A stretch of 64,000 bases of DNA, from the NCBI GenBank assembly GCA_965208815.1, contig OZ242357.1:2914001-2978000 (forward strand), written 5' to 3'. Every line of letters starts with the position of its first letter. The first letter of the stretch is position 1. The stretch is from Bin55 sp009840545. Its GTDB lineage: Bacteria > Pseudomonadota > Gammaproteobacteria > Pseudomonadales > Azotimanducaceae. Below, one piece after another: positions 1 through 8,660 of the stretch. Position numbers and translations under genes: made by a program. Under the pieces are notes generated by a model. That model ran no database searches. It was given only the letters and a program-made list of their open reading frames with translations, and had not been told where the DNA came from.

Positions 1-1
1 T

Positions 2-643
2 GAAGTGATGTGGAACGACTACTACTCCCATGTGTGCGGAAACGGAGAAGCCCATCAACCGCCTTTGCCTACAACTCATCCGTACTACGTACTCATCGAA
101 GCTTGGGGCGGCGACTCGCGAAATGACCACGCCAGAATGGAAGCAGCAGTTGAGTCCGTTTATGAAGCGAAATTAATCAGCGATGCCGCTATCGCTCAGA
201 ATTCAGTTCAGCGCAATGCGTTCTGGGCAATACGAGACGACGTAGAAAAATGCATGACGATCAAACCCACTTTTGTGTTCGATGTCAGTTTGCGCATTGG
301 TGACATGGAAGACTACGTAGTAGAAGTGAATCGTCGGTTAACCGAACAGTTTGGTACCTACCGCATATTCACATTTGGTCACTTGGGCGATGGGAATCTC
401 CATTTTGCGATCAATACGGGAACAGACCCAGCTCATCAGCATCCAGTAGAACGCTGCGTTTACGAACCGCTACGTGCCATAAATGGGTCAATATCCGCGG
501 AACACGGAATAGGTCTGGAAAAGAAGGAGTACTTGGACATTTCTCGCAACGAGATTGAAGTGGGTCTCATGCGTACATTGAAGAAATCGCTGGACCCAAA
601 GGGAATTCTCAATCCCGGCAAGATTTTCGAATTCAACGGCTAA
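2..643 (+). CDS. FAD-linked oxidase, C-terminal part (partial)
   Basis: The reading frame is open to the left edge, so only the C-terminal ~214 residues of a flavoprotein of the GlcD / D-lactate dehydrogenase (VAO/PCMH) family are present. Family hallmarks seen are GHLGDGNLHF, the SAEHGIGLEKK substrate/FAD-site segment, and the terminal LDPKGILNPGKIF signature. Members oxidise 2-hydroxy acids (glycolate, D-lactate, D-2-hydroxyglutarate) using FAD and pass electrons on to the respiratory chain or a cytochrome. The substrate cannot be read from this fragment, and the FAD-binding PCMH domain lies outside the window. It meets the following SDR gene tail to tail with a 4-base overlap, leaving no room for a terminator between them. 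Confidence 0.9.
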   Translation, partial: EVMWNDYYSHVCGNGEAHQPPLPTTHPYYVLIEAWGGDSRNDHARMEAAVESVYEAKLISDAAIAQNSVQRNAFWAIRDDVEKCMTIKPTFVFDVSLRIGDMEDYVVEVNRRLTEQFGTYRIFTFGHLGDGNLHFAINTGTDPAHQHPVERCVYEPLRAINGSISAEHGIGLEKKEYLDISRNEIEVGLMRTLKKSLDPKGILNPGKIFEFNG

Positions 644-1461
644 GAGTCTAATTTTTTTTCGGGCCACTGTCGATCCATTCCTTCAAACAAGCCGTTCACC
701 CGAGACTGAATCATCTGGCGTGACTGCTCACCGTCGGTGAAGATGTAGAGTTCGTTGTTTTGAATCGCGCGCAAGACCGATTCACCAGCAAATACTGGTG
801 TTACAGCATGTTGTAGAAGACCCAGCTGCTTCTTGCGCTTTTCGATCCCTTCAGTGTCCAGGTCATCAAGATCCGGGTAGAAAATTGGAGTGTCAACGAT
901 GAACGGACAGAGAACAGATACACCGATGTTGGATTCCTGCAGCTCTTGACGCAAACACTCGCTAATTGCAACGACAGCAAATTTAGTGGCGCAATACGGT
1001 CCAGAGCCGCGCGACGTGTACAGTCCCATGATCGATGCAGTATTGACGATGTGTCCGCCTTCACCGTGAGCTTGGATTCGGGAAGTAAACACATGGCAGC
1101 CGTTTACGACTCCCCATAAGTTCACGTCGATGACTTTGCGCCAACGATCCATAGACGTGGAAGAAACAGGTCCACCCACTCCGATTCCGGCGTTGTTGCA
1201 CACAATGTGAATCTTGCCAAAGTGACTCTCTGCCAATTCGGCAGCATGTTCAAGAGAATCCAATTGAGAAACATCGGCTTCTACTGCAAAAAGCTTTGAT
1301 TCATCTGCATCGAGAGACGCCTTGACTCGTTCCAGTCGATCCTCTCTTATGTCTGCAATAGCAACCTTCAGTCCCGCGTCGAGAAAAGCTTTTGCCATAC
1401 CCCGTCCAATTCCACTGCCGCCTCCCGTAACGAAGGCGACCTTGTCTACGATGTCCTTCAT
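640..1461 (-). CDS. SDR family oxidoreductase
   Basis: A classical short-chain dehydrogenase/reductase of about 273 residues. Seen: the nucleotide-binding TGGGSGIG glycine motif near residue 12, NNAGIG, a catalytic serine in NTASIMG, and the active-site YCATK (Y-x3-K). The family uses NAD(P)(H) to oxidise or reduce hydroxyl/keto groups on small molecules; the substrate cannot be assigned. The start is placed at the ATG at 1461 because a GGAG Shine-Dalgarno lies 5 bases upstream and the Rossmann strand then begins after about seven residues; a longer frame reaching 1488 adds nine residues without family support. The C-terminal region after the catalytic lysine carries a substrate loop typical of larger SDRs. 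Confidence 0.9.
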   Translation of the reverse strand: MKDIVDKVAFVTGGGSGIGRGMAKAFLDAGLKVAIADIREDRLERVKASLDADESKLFAVEADVSQLDSLEHAAELAESHFGKIHIVCNNAGIGVGGPVSSTSMDRWRKVIDVNLWGVVNGCHVFTSRIQAHGEGGHIVNTASIMGLYTSRGSGPYCATKFAVVAISECLRQELQESNIGVSVLCPFIVDTPIFYPDLDDLDTEGIEKRKKQLGLLQHAVTPVFAGESVLRAIQNNELYIFTDGEQSRQMIQSRVNGLFEGMDRQWPEKKLDS

Positions 1462-1702
1462 AAGTACTCCAGCTCTCACACATGTCAAGGTTCACTCTAA
1501 GCATTATCCAGACTGTCGAAATCCCGGGAGAACACTTCGCACTCAGGCGTTCTATCAAGTGACCCAAGTACCGAGTCTGGTTCCGCGAGAGTCCCGCACC
1601 AATCAGGGAGATCTATGCACGGTTTTGAGCATGACTTATCATGTTTTGCGTAGATAAACAGTGGGACACACGTCCCAATCAAGCATAGCGTTGGAGGGCG
1701 AT

Positions 1703-2752
1703 ATGAGAGTAGTTACTGGCGTTGGGGGAGTTCCTGAATCTATCGCAGATCAAGCACAAATTGCGGAGGCAAGCGGTTTCGATGTTGCAACTTGCGGTGA
1801 ACTGGCACACGATTCCATAGTGACCATGACAATCGCGGCGACGGCGACCGAGAAAATCGATCTCCAAACATCAGTAACTATCGCTTTTCCCCGAAGTCCA
1901 ATGGTCCTTGCGATGGAAGCTTGGGATCTTCAAAGACTATCTAAAGGCAGATTCACATTGGGTCTTGGCAGCCAAGTCAAAGGACATAACGAACGTAGAT
2001 TTGGAGGTTCTTGGTCGGCTCCTGCACCGCGCATGCGCGAATACATCCAAATGATGCATGCGATTTGGAACTCATGGCAAAACGGAGCAAAACCTGAGTT
2101 TCTAGGCAGGCACTACCGATTCACGCTGATGACTCCCGCGTTCGATGCCGGTCCCATCGACTACAAGCGTCCCAAAATCGGTTTGGCGATGGTCGGACCA
2201 GGTATGGCCGCCGTTGCCGGCGACTTGGTCGATGTCGCCTTGCCTCACGGCGGAATAATGTCCGACAAGTACATGCGCGAAGTCCTGCTTCCTGCGATCA
2301 AGAAGGGACTTGTACGTTCCGGACGAAGTTGGGACGACATAGAAATTGCTGAGAGCGGCTATCTTGTGATCGGAGACTCGGATGAAGAGATAGATCGCAA
2401 ACTCAACGCAATGAGGCAACCGCTTTCGTTCTACGGTTCAACCCGAACCTACCACTCGGTCCTTGCCCTCCACGGACTTGAAGAGCTTGGACAAAAGCTC
2501 CACGCCCTGTCGGTACAAGGAAAATGGAACGAGATGCGCGAGACCGTGACTACCGATCACATTCTCGAGTTAGCGGATGTCTGTACCTACGACGAGTATC
2601 CCAAGTTCCTTCGAGAGCGAAGAGAGTACTCTCGCAGAACTTCATTCTCTATGGCACGCAACACACCCGAACAAGAAGAAAGGTTTCAACACCTGCTCAA
2701 GGAGATTCAGAGTGTTGAGAATTCAGGGGTTCCGAACGGTCTGGAACTCTAA
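1703..2752 (+). CDS. LLM-class flavin/F420-dependent oxidoreductase
   Basis: A luciferase-like monooxygenase fold (TIM barrel) enzyme of about 349 residues. Seen: the N-terminal MRVVTGVGG strand, the HDS / TSV segment, the RSPMVLAMEAWDLQ helix, and the SKGRFTLGLGSQVKGHNERRFG motif that lines the cofactor pocket in LLM-class proteins. It resembles the subgroup often annotated as F420-dependent (TIGR03617-like), but whether it binds FMN or F420 cannot be decided from sequence. The ATG at 1703 is preceded by a GGAGG Shine-Dalgarno 5 bases upstream and matches the family N-terminus. It is convergent with the ankyrin gene, overlapping it by 4 bases. The substrate is unknown; oxidation of an alcohol, aldehyde or xenobiotic is typical of the family. 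Confidence 0.85.
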   Translation: MRVVTGVGGVPESIADQAQIAEASGFDVATCGELAHDSIVTMTIAATATEKIDLQTSVTIAFPRSPMVLAMEAWDLQRLSKGRFTLGLGSQVKGHNERRFGGSWSAPAPRMREYIQMMHAIWNSWQNGAKPEFLGRHYRFTLMTPAFDAGPIDYKRPKIGLAMVGPGMAAVAGDLVDVALPHGGIMSDKYMREVLLPAIKKGLVRSGRSWDDIEIAESGYLVIGDSDEEIDRKLNAMRQPLSFYGSTRTYHSVLALHGLEELGQKLHALSVQGKWNEMRETVTTDHILELADVCTYDEYPKFLRERREYSRRTSFSMARNTPEQEERFQHLLKEIQSVENSGVPNGLEL

Positions 2753-3735
2753 TCGGGTTCCGACTCGGCCTCCTCTTCTTCGTCGTCTGCAAGCATCTCT
2801 TTGATTGCCTCGCGAGCAGCCATGAGGTCTTGTTCAGGAAGAATCTCAATACCTATGATGGATGCGAAGTAGCTGGTAGTTTCGTAGTCGAGTTCCAGCG
2901 TCGCAATCACATCTGTTCCTTGGTAATCTGTAATACTCGGGTCCGCTCCTGCATTGATCAAGGCTTTAGCAACTTCGGTGGAACCTAGAAACGCTGCTGC
3001 CGCGAGAGCTGTACCACCGGTAGTCTGGTTTTGAGCGTCCACATCGGCACCCGCTTTAGTCAGCGCGGATACGATATCGCTACGTCCTTGAATAGTTGCG
3101 ATGAGTAGAGGACTCGTACCTTCAATCAGTGCGTTTACATCTGCACCTTCCTCAATGTGGGACAAAATGGCATCTAGGTCGCCTAGGGCAATTGCCGCCC
3201 CAAAGTCGAACTTTGCCATTTGTCCGAGAATTGCAGTTCTTCCTTCCGTGACCTCAGCTTCAGTGAGACCAAGTTGTAGCGCATCATTGGCTATGGCATT
3301 GGTAAAACCCCAATCCATCTGTAAAGCACTAGATGGAACGAGCCCAATATTGTTGCCCAAGCTCAAGTTCGCTTCCGCACCAACTAAGGCTTCGAACACA
3401 TCTGAATAGCCAAAGAAAGCAGCAGCTAACGCGGCAGTATTTCCATCCGCATCTTGGCCATCCACGTCGGCACCGCTTTCGAGCAAGAATTTGACAGCTT
3501 CCGCATGGCCGTTTCGTGTTGCCAGCGCAAGGGGGAGCTGTTGATCGTCGGCACGGCTAGTATTTAGATCAGCGCCTTCTTTGACAAGCTTCTGCAATGC
3601 TTCAACATCACCGCTCTCTGCAGCGGACCAGACATCCGCTTGTTCGGATTCTGCTTCATCTGTGTCTTGAGCTTGCAATGACACTAGACTCAAAAGGACA
3701 GTGGCGAAGCAAGCAATGCGCATCAACGGGTTCAT
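2749..3735 (-). CDS. Exported ankyrin-repeat protein
   Basis: A 328-residue protein with a signal peptide (hydrophobic stretch FATVLLSLVSLQAQ, likely cleaved near residue 22), a short acidic segment, then ankyrin repeats. Clear repeats run through the D-x-Q-x-x-P-L-A-L-A / NGHAEAVKFLLESGADV and ADGNTAALAA blocks near residues 35-125, and again ADVNALIEGTSPLLIATIQGRSDIVSALTKAGADV and GGTALAAAAFLGSTEVAKALINAGAD near residues 195-275. A central segment is degenerate. The C-terminus is a highly acidic tail (DDEEEEAESE). Ankyrin repeats bind proteins; the location would be periplasmic. An AGAGGAAA ribosome-binding site precedes the ATG. No partner can be named. Confidence 0.88.
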   Translation of the reverse strand: MNPLMRIACFATVLLSLVSLQAQDTDEAESEQADVWSAAESGDVEALQKLVKEGADLNTSRADDQQLPLALATRNGHAEAVKFLLESGADVDGQDADGNTAALAAAFFGYSDVFEALVGAEANLSLGNNIGLVPSSALQMDWGFTNAIANDALQLGLTEAEVTEGRTAILGQMAKFDFGAAIALGDLDAILSHIEEGADVNALIEGTSPLLIATIQGRSDIVSALTKAGADVDAQNQTTGGTALAAAAFLGSTEVAKALINAGADPSITDYQGTDVIATLELDYETTSYFASIIGIEILPEQDLMAAREAIKEMLADDEEEEAESEPD

Positions 3736-3963
3736 CTTGTAGTTTCCTCTTTACGGAGCGAAATCATTTGTTACATGATACAAGCACCCTTGCGGTACGA
3801 CAGTAGCATTGTTTGTCGAAAGGATGCACAACATCAACTGCATCTATTCGTACTTTCTGGACTCAGATTCCGTCACAAGCACCATACAAAGGTCCGAATC
3901 GGTGTTCGAGATTCAGCTAGAACTCTTAAGACTCAACTAGTTAGCAGGGAACTTTTGTATTCT

Positions 3964-4239
3964 TCAACTATCGGTTTCGTCAGACACGTTAGCACTTTCA
4001 CGGGCACGTTGCCTCTTGTCCATTTCCTCAAGAATAACGTCCATCGAATCCGGATAGCTCAACTCTCCACCCAGTAGAACAAATTCGATTTCATCCTTCA
4101 ATTCCGCAGTGTCGAACTTGCGTGTGGCCGCTGCAATTCCAGATTGCTGTTCCAGCAGGAGAAACGCCTTGGCTTGATGGCGTCTCTGGTTTGTCAGGTC
4201 CAGCTCGCTACGAAACCCTCCATGACGACATCTTCCCAT
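3964..4239 (-). CDS. Small hypothetical protein
   Basis: A short frame of about 91 residues that I do not recognise. The N-terminal 20 residues are basic and low in pattern, while the second half (AELKDEIEFVLLGGELSYPD onward to ILEEMDKRQRARE) reads like real helical protein with balanced charge. The ATG at 4239 has GAGG about 10 bases upstream. It lies in an otherwise empty stretch between the ankyrin gene and the thiolase gene. It could be a genuine small soluble protein, a degraded gene end, or a chance frame. Confidence 0.35.
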   Translation of the reverse strand: MGRCRHGGFRSELDLTNQRRHQAKAFLLLEQQSGIAAATRKFDTAELKDEIEFVLLGGELSYPDSMDVILEEMDKRQRARESANVSDETDS

Positions 4240-4478
4240 CAACACGTGCCCTCACAGTGGCTTCCACGACCCTGAGCATAGCTTTATCCATCTAAGTTGA
4301 ACAGCCTATTTGCGGAATTTCCAACCTTTTGGAGCCAAAGAGCTTTGAACGCAACTGGGTCCGATTCCGTAAAATCGAACACTTGCGATAACCGATAATC
4401 TCTACGTGACAGCAAGTCCTTTCGAAAGAACGGTAATTGCTACATGAGAGTCGTGCACATCAATAAGGGTTGGAAAGC

Positions 4479-5657
4479 ATGGAGCGAACGGTACGAGGCA
4501 AGGTAGCAGTCGTTGGAGTAGGAGAAACCCCATACTACAAACGAGGCCAAGCGCCAGACCCCGAGTTCAAACTAGCTCTCAAGGCCATCATCGCAGCCTG
4601 CAAAGATGCCCAAATTTCGCCAAAGTCCGTCGACGGATTCGCATCGTTTTCCAATGATCGAAGCGATCCTTCGCGTCTAGCCAATGCCTTGGGATGCGAC
4701 GACCTACGCTTTTCCAACATGCAGTGGGGTGGTGGCGGAGGAGGCGGTTCCGGTGCGGTGGCCAATGCCGCGGCTGCGATAGCGACTGGGATGGCCGAAT
4801 GCGTGGTTGTATTTCGAGCGTTAGCCCAAGGTCAATTCGGACGGTTTGGACAAGGTCCACGAAGCAATGTCATTTCGGGTTCGGGTGCATTTACTGTCCC
4901 CTATGGGCTCATGTCTCCCGCTCAATCGTTCGCAATGAAGGTCACACGTTTCATGCATGACCACGGAGTGAATCAGGAAGCACTTCAAGCTATTTCGCTC
5001 GCCTCATATCACCACGCACAAAACAATCCGCGCGCCGTGATGCATGGCCGACCTCTCTCAGAAGAGAAATACAACGAGTCTCGGTGGATTGTCGAACCAT
5101 TCCATCTTTTTGACTGTTGTCAGGAAAACGACGGAGCGGCGGCGATGGTCCTAGTTCCAGCTGAGCGGGCTAAGGATTTTCCTCATAAGCCCACTTACAT
5201 TCTGAGTGCAGTGTCCGGATCGCACTATCGGGCGGGCGCATCGGTTCACAATACTCCTGATTATGCGACTTCAACCTTCAAGACTACTGTCCCGCGACTC
5301 TACGACATGGCCAAGCTTGGTCCCGATGAGGTCAACGTTGCCCAGATCTACGAGAACTTCACCGGCGGTGTGCTAATGAGTGTCGTCGAGCACAACTTCT
5401 GCGAACCAGATGGATGCAACGAGTTCTTTACTAAAGAAAATTTGACCGCTCCTGGTGGGAAATTGCCGATAAATACCAGCGGAGGAAATCTAGCCGAGTG
5501 CTACATGCACGGGCTAGGACTTAACATTGAAGCAGTTCGACAACTGCGCGGAGAGTCGTCCAACCAAGTACCCGACCCGGACGTTTCTCTGGTAGCGTCG
5601 GGTCCGATGGTCACCCCAGTGAGTTCGTCAATTTATGGTTCGGAGGCGACATTGTGA
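4479..5657 (+). CDS. Thiolase-fold protein, Ltp2-like (lacks nucleophilic Cys)
   Basis: A ~392-residue thiolase-superfamily protein of the SCP-x/nonspecific lipid-transfer type (starts MERTVRGKVAVVGVGETPY). In canonical thiolases the N-terminal half carries a nucleophilic cysteine in a C-x-x-G-x-x-S context; here the aligned position is a glycine run (residues about 84-90), so that cysteine is absent. Retained are Y291 in IYENFTGG and Y342/H344 in the NTSGGNLAECYMHG block. This pattern fits the Ltp2-type retro-aldolases of steroid side-chain breakdown, which work with a DUF35 partner, and the next gene is exactly that, overlapping by 4 bases (GTGA). Cleavage of a beta-hydroxyacyl-CoA is therefore inferred; the substrate is unknown. 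The start is at the ATG at 4479; an in-frame TTG lies three codons upstream. Confidence 0.85.
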   Translation: MERTVRGKVAVVGVGETPYYKRGQAPDPEFKLALKAIIAACKDAQISPKSVDGFASFSNDRSDPSRLANALGCDDLRFSNMQWGGGGGGGSGAVANAAAAIATGMAECVVVFRALAQGQFGRFGQGPRSNVISGSGAFTVPYGLMSPAQSFAMKVTRFMHDHGVNQEALQAISLASYHHAQNNPRAVMHGRPLSEEKYNESRWIVEPFHLFDCCQENDGAAAMVLVPAERAKDFPHKPTYILSAVSGSHYRAGASVHNTPDYATSTFKTTVPRLYDMAKLGPDEVNVAQIYENFTGGVLMSVVEHNFCEPDGCNEFFTKENLTAPGGKLPINTSGGNLAECYMHGLGLNIEAVRQLRGESSNQVPDPDVSLVASGPMVTPVSSSIYGSEATL

Positions 5658-6094
5658 GCTACTTGAATCCCGGTCTACCGCAGCCCGCTCCCGCTCGCGA
5701 CGGGCTTGACGAAGCGTATTGGAAAGCCGCCCAGGAAGGAAAGCTCGTTCTTCAACGATGCAAGGATTGCGGAGCCTATCAGTGGGGACCGGAATGGACG
5801 TGCCATCGTTGTTGTAGCGAGAATCTGACCTTTGAGGAAATTCCGCCGTATGGACGGATTTACAGCTACGAGAGAGTCTGGCACCCCGTTCATCCCGCAT
5901 TGTCTGAACAAGGTCCCTACATCATAGTGCTAGTTGAAATTCCAGACCGGGACGGCGCGAGAATGGTTGGAAACTTGCTAGGCGATCCCCAGCAGGACGT
6001 TCAGATTGGTGCACCAGTGAGAGCAGTGTTCGAGCACCACGAAGGAGAACAAAACAACTATACACTCGTTCAATGGGAAGTGGACGCAAGCTAG
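5654..6094 (+). CDS. Zn-ribbon/OB-fold DUF35 protein
   Basis: A 146-residue protein with the standard DUF35 architecture: an N-terminal helix (DEAYWKAAQEGKLVLQRC), a rubredoxin-like zinc ribbon with C36, C39, C50 and C53, then an OB-fold (PPYGRIYSYERVWHP, and the GARMVGNLLG strand). DUF35 proteins form obligate complexes with thiolase-fold enzymes, supplying part of the acyl-CoA site. It uses a GTG start embedded in the stop of the preceding thiolase gene, so the two are translationally coupled, which supports a two-subunit enzyme. Confidence 0.92.
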   Translation: MSYLNPGLPQPAPARDGLDEAYWKAAQEGKLVLQRCKDCGAYQWGPEWTCHRCCSENLTFEEIPPYGRIYSYERVWHPVHPALSEQGPYIIVLVEIPDRDGARMVGNLLGDPQQDVQIGAPVRAVFEHHEGEQNNYTLVQWEVDAS

Positions 6095-6159
6095 ATCAAG
6101 ACAGCCGCAAGGCCGTACTTCAACCAACCGATTCCAACTGAAAACCAACAAATGAATTC

Positions 6160-7365
6160 ATGAACTCTTCAGAAACCGTAACCAAATTCGATCACCCAAC
6201 CCGGTTCTACAGCTACCTTGAATTCGAGGATGGCGCTTATCTTGGCGTAGATGACAATGACGAACTGTGCATCGCGTGCGTTGGCAACGATCAAATCCTT
6301 TGGGAAGAACTGGAGGAGAAGAGCAAGTTTAAGCACGTAGTAAGCGGAGAAACTGTAGTCACCAGCCCTACGGAGTCAGGTAAAGTCACGATTTCGCATC
6401 GCGGCACAGCAGTAACTCTCGACGACCAGCCTGAGTCCGGTCCTGTCGAGCTTTCCGTTGTAAGGGGACCTAGCGAGTTGCCTTCCACGTATTTGTCCCA
6501 TATGAAGGAGCACGGATGGGTGTGCATGACCGCTCTCTTGCGACCGGAAGTCGTAGACGGTCTCGAAAAGGTATCAGGAACAGGAAAATACGAGGGCAAC
6601 ACCAAACCAAACTGGCGCAACCCAATCGCACACCATGCTGCCGTCGGTCAAGCTGCCGCCGAACCCGTTTCTTTGTGGGTGACTCGCGAATATATGCAGA
6701 CTAGCCAGATACGCTTCGCCCACTCACCTAGTCTCGCAGTCCTTCCACCCGATGATGGCGAAAGAGATGTTCAAGGTTGGCATTCGGATTTTCCCTACTT
6801 GTGGGGAATCGCACGTACCGAAACACAGGGTCGAATTCCTGTGCACGAGGCGGAAGGACTGGTTCTCGGAGTTCAACGCAACCTTTGTATCTCACCGTTC
6901 ACCAAAGAAGGTGGCGCAACGGCGTTCAAACTAGGTTCAAGCAAGCTACACAAAGGACCGCCCAAAGAGTGGGGCAACGGCACAACCTACTTTCCACGAG
7001 GATACCGGAAGGAGCACGGGCTGCCCTACAACGGTCCTGATTCCGACATCGTCGACGCACCGGCTGGGAGCATCATTCTTTACGATGCCCGAACTTGGCA
7101 TCGGGCAGGAGTAAACCGCTCTAACAGATTGCGAGGAGCGATGCTTCAAGCAATCATCCCGCATTACATGATGCCGTTTTTCGATACGACCGAGTCCTAT
7201 CGCCAATTCTTGAAGAGCAACATGGCCGATCAACTAACTCAGCGGGAGTTCTTTGAAATCGAGAGCCTTATGCTTAATCGAATCGGGAACCAAGTCATTT
7301 CGGTGGACAAAGAACTCACAGAGGCGGTGAATCCACAAGCAAGCCAGCAGTCTTCTGGTTACTAA
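6160..7365 (+). CDS. Phytanoyl-CoA dioxygenase (PhyH)-family protein
   Basis: A 401-residue Fe(II)/2-oxoglutarate-dependent oxygenase of the PhyH type. The metal triad is visible as H208-x-D210 in GWHSDFPY and H314 in RTWHRAG, followed by arginines (R320/R323, VNRSNRLRG) suited to binding the 2-oxoglutarate carboxylate. An extra N-terminal domain of about 95 residues, beta-rich and without a family I recognise, precedes the catalytic jelly roll. PhyH enzymes hydroxylate acyl-CoAs, quaternary amines or secondary metabolites. It follows the thiolase/DUF35 pair on the same strand after 65 bases, so a shared pathway is plausible but not proven. No strong ribosome-binding site was seen before the ATG. 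Confidence 0.85.
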   Translation: MNSSETVTKFDHPTRFYSYLEFEDGAYLGVDDNDELCIACVGNDQILWEELEEKSKFKHVVSGETVVTSPTESGKVTISHRGTAVTLDDQPESGPVELSVVRGPSELPSTYLSHMKEHGWVCMTALLRPEVVDGLEKVSGTGKYEGNTKPNWRNPIAHHAAVGQAAAEPVSLWVTREYMQTSQIRFAHSPSLAVLPPDDGERDVQGWHSDFPYLWGIARTETQGRIPVHEAEGLVLGVQRNLCISPFTKEGGATAFKLGSSKLHKGPPKEWGNGTTYFPRGYRKEHGLPYNGPDSDIVDAPAGSIILYDARTWHRAGVNRSNRLRGAMLQAIIPHYMMPFFDTTESYRQFLKSNMADQLTQREFFEIESLMLNRIGNQVISVDKELTEAVNPQASQQSSGY

Positions 7366-7385
7366 CCGCCTACTCGTCTCTCCTG

Positions 7386-8315
7386 CTACTGAAAATTACT
7401 TAGTACTTCGTCTGCCACTCGAGAATATTCTTCCGGATCATCAGTCGGTATACCGCCGATCATGATTTCATCGGCACCGGCGTCCACAATTTCGCCAATT
7501 CTGTCAATCACATAGTTTTTCGACCCGGTCGCAGAGCCCGAACCTAGCCTCCGGCCTCGGACGAATGCTTCGATTTTGTCTTTGTCGTCCGAAACCATCG
7601 TTGGCACTAAGACGGTGTGTTGAATCTCACTAGGGTCTCTGCCAACACTTTCGCAGTGCGCATTAAGCACACTGACTTTGTGGTGAAAGTACTCCGCTGT
7701 CATTGGTCCACCGGCCCAACCGTCCAAGTTCATTACGTCGCCATACTTGGCAAGCGTCCGTAAGGTTCGTCTCTCTCCCGTACCCCCGACAAGAATGGGA
7801 ATTGCCGGTTTCTGAAAGCTCCTAGGTGAGAGCGGGGCGTCATCCAATGCGTAGTACCTTCCTTGAAAGGTCACTGGATCGCTGGAGTGAAACAGGTCCC
7901 GTATGAGGCCACAGGCTTCTTCGAACCGATCTTGCCTCTCCTTCATGGACGGAAAGTTCCAACCGTAGGCTTCGTGTTCTCGTTTGAACCAAGCGGCACC
8001 GATCCCCAATGTAAACCTGCCATGAGAAATTTGATCGATTGTGGTCGCCATTTTCGCTACAAGTCCAGGATTTCTGTACGTGTTACCCAATACGAGATGA
8101 CCCAATCTTAATTTTGAAGTAAATCCGGCGACAGCGGCAACGATCGTGAAGCCCTCGTGTGCAGCAAGATGTTCCTCTTCTTTACGTCCAGGAGGCGGCA
8201 GGTAGTGATCGGCAAACCAAACACTGTCCCACGGTCCACTTTCTAGAACCTCCACAACGTCTCGGATACTGTCCCATGTATTGCGATAGCACGTGACTTG
8301 CGCACCAAATTTCAT
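7386..8315 (-). CDS. LLM-class flavin/F420-dependent oxidoreductase
   Basis: A second luciferase-like TIM-barrel oxidoreductase, about 309 residues, different in subgroup from the one at 1703. Seen: MKFGAQVTCY at the N-terminus, WFADHYLPP, TSKLRLGHLVLGNTYRNPG, and HGRFTLGIGAAWFKREHEAYG, the characteristic LLM cofactor/substrate block. It resembles TIGR03560-type proteins usually called F420-dependent; FMN use is equally possible. The ATG at 8315 was chosen over a frame extension to 8327 because of a GAGGGG Shine-Dalgarno just upstream. It converges on the PhyH gene with 20 bases between stop codons. Confidence 0.85.
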   Translation of the reverse strand: MKFGAQVTCYRNTWDSIRDVVEVLESGPWDSVWFADHYLPPPGRKEEEHLAAHEGFTIVAAVAGFTSKLRLGHLVLGNTYRNPGLVAKMATTIDQISHGRFTLGIGAAWFKREHEAYGWNFPSMKERQDRFEEACGLIRDLFHSSDPVTFQGRYYALDDAPLSPRSFQKPAIPILVGGTGERRTLRTLAKYGDVMNLDGWAGGPMTAEYFHHKVSVLNAHCESVGRDPSEIQHTVLVPTMVSDDKDKIEAFVRGRRLGSGSATGSKNYVIDRIGEIVDAGADEIMIGGIPTDDPEEYSRVADEVLSNFQ

Positions 8316-8660
8316 ACTGCCCCTCAAAGTTATCCTTGCGATCTGGGATCCACGACCACTTTTTACTCGCCATTAGCACTGTGTTGTGCCTGAAGTGAAC
8401 CCTCTACCATGGTAATCGGCGGGTATTTTGCAGAAGCCAGCATGGGCAAGAAATTGATGTAAGAAGCAACCCCTTGAGCAAGAAAATTCTCCCGGTGAAA
8501 CTCTGATTTGCACATGCCTCGGAAGGTGTTGAGCGCGAGCTATCGTCAATCCAAATGGTATCAATGTCAGGTTAGAATGCGTCGAAATATTCTGCTGCCT
8601 AAGCGGTCGGGGAATTCCGACTGTATCCGAAGATAACCTGCTATGAGGTCAATTTCTGAT
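8316..8660. other. Divergent intergenic region
   Basis: About 345 bases between two divergently transcribed genes. It must hold both promoters, but no convincing -35/-10 pair, operator repeat or RNA structure could be picked by eye. A 63-codon frame on the minus strand here has no protein-like pattern. Confidence 0.5.

Noticed and set aside
8373..8564. 63-codon minus-strand frame in the divergent intergenic region
   Set aside because: Cys/His-rich, irregular composition typical of antisense or noncoding frames, and no ribosome-binding site.
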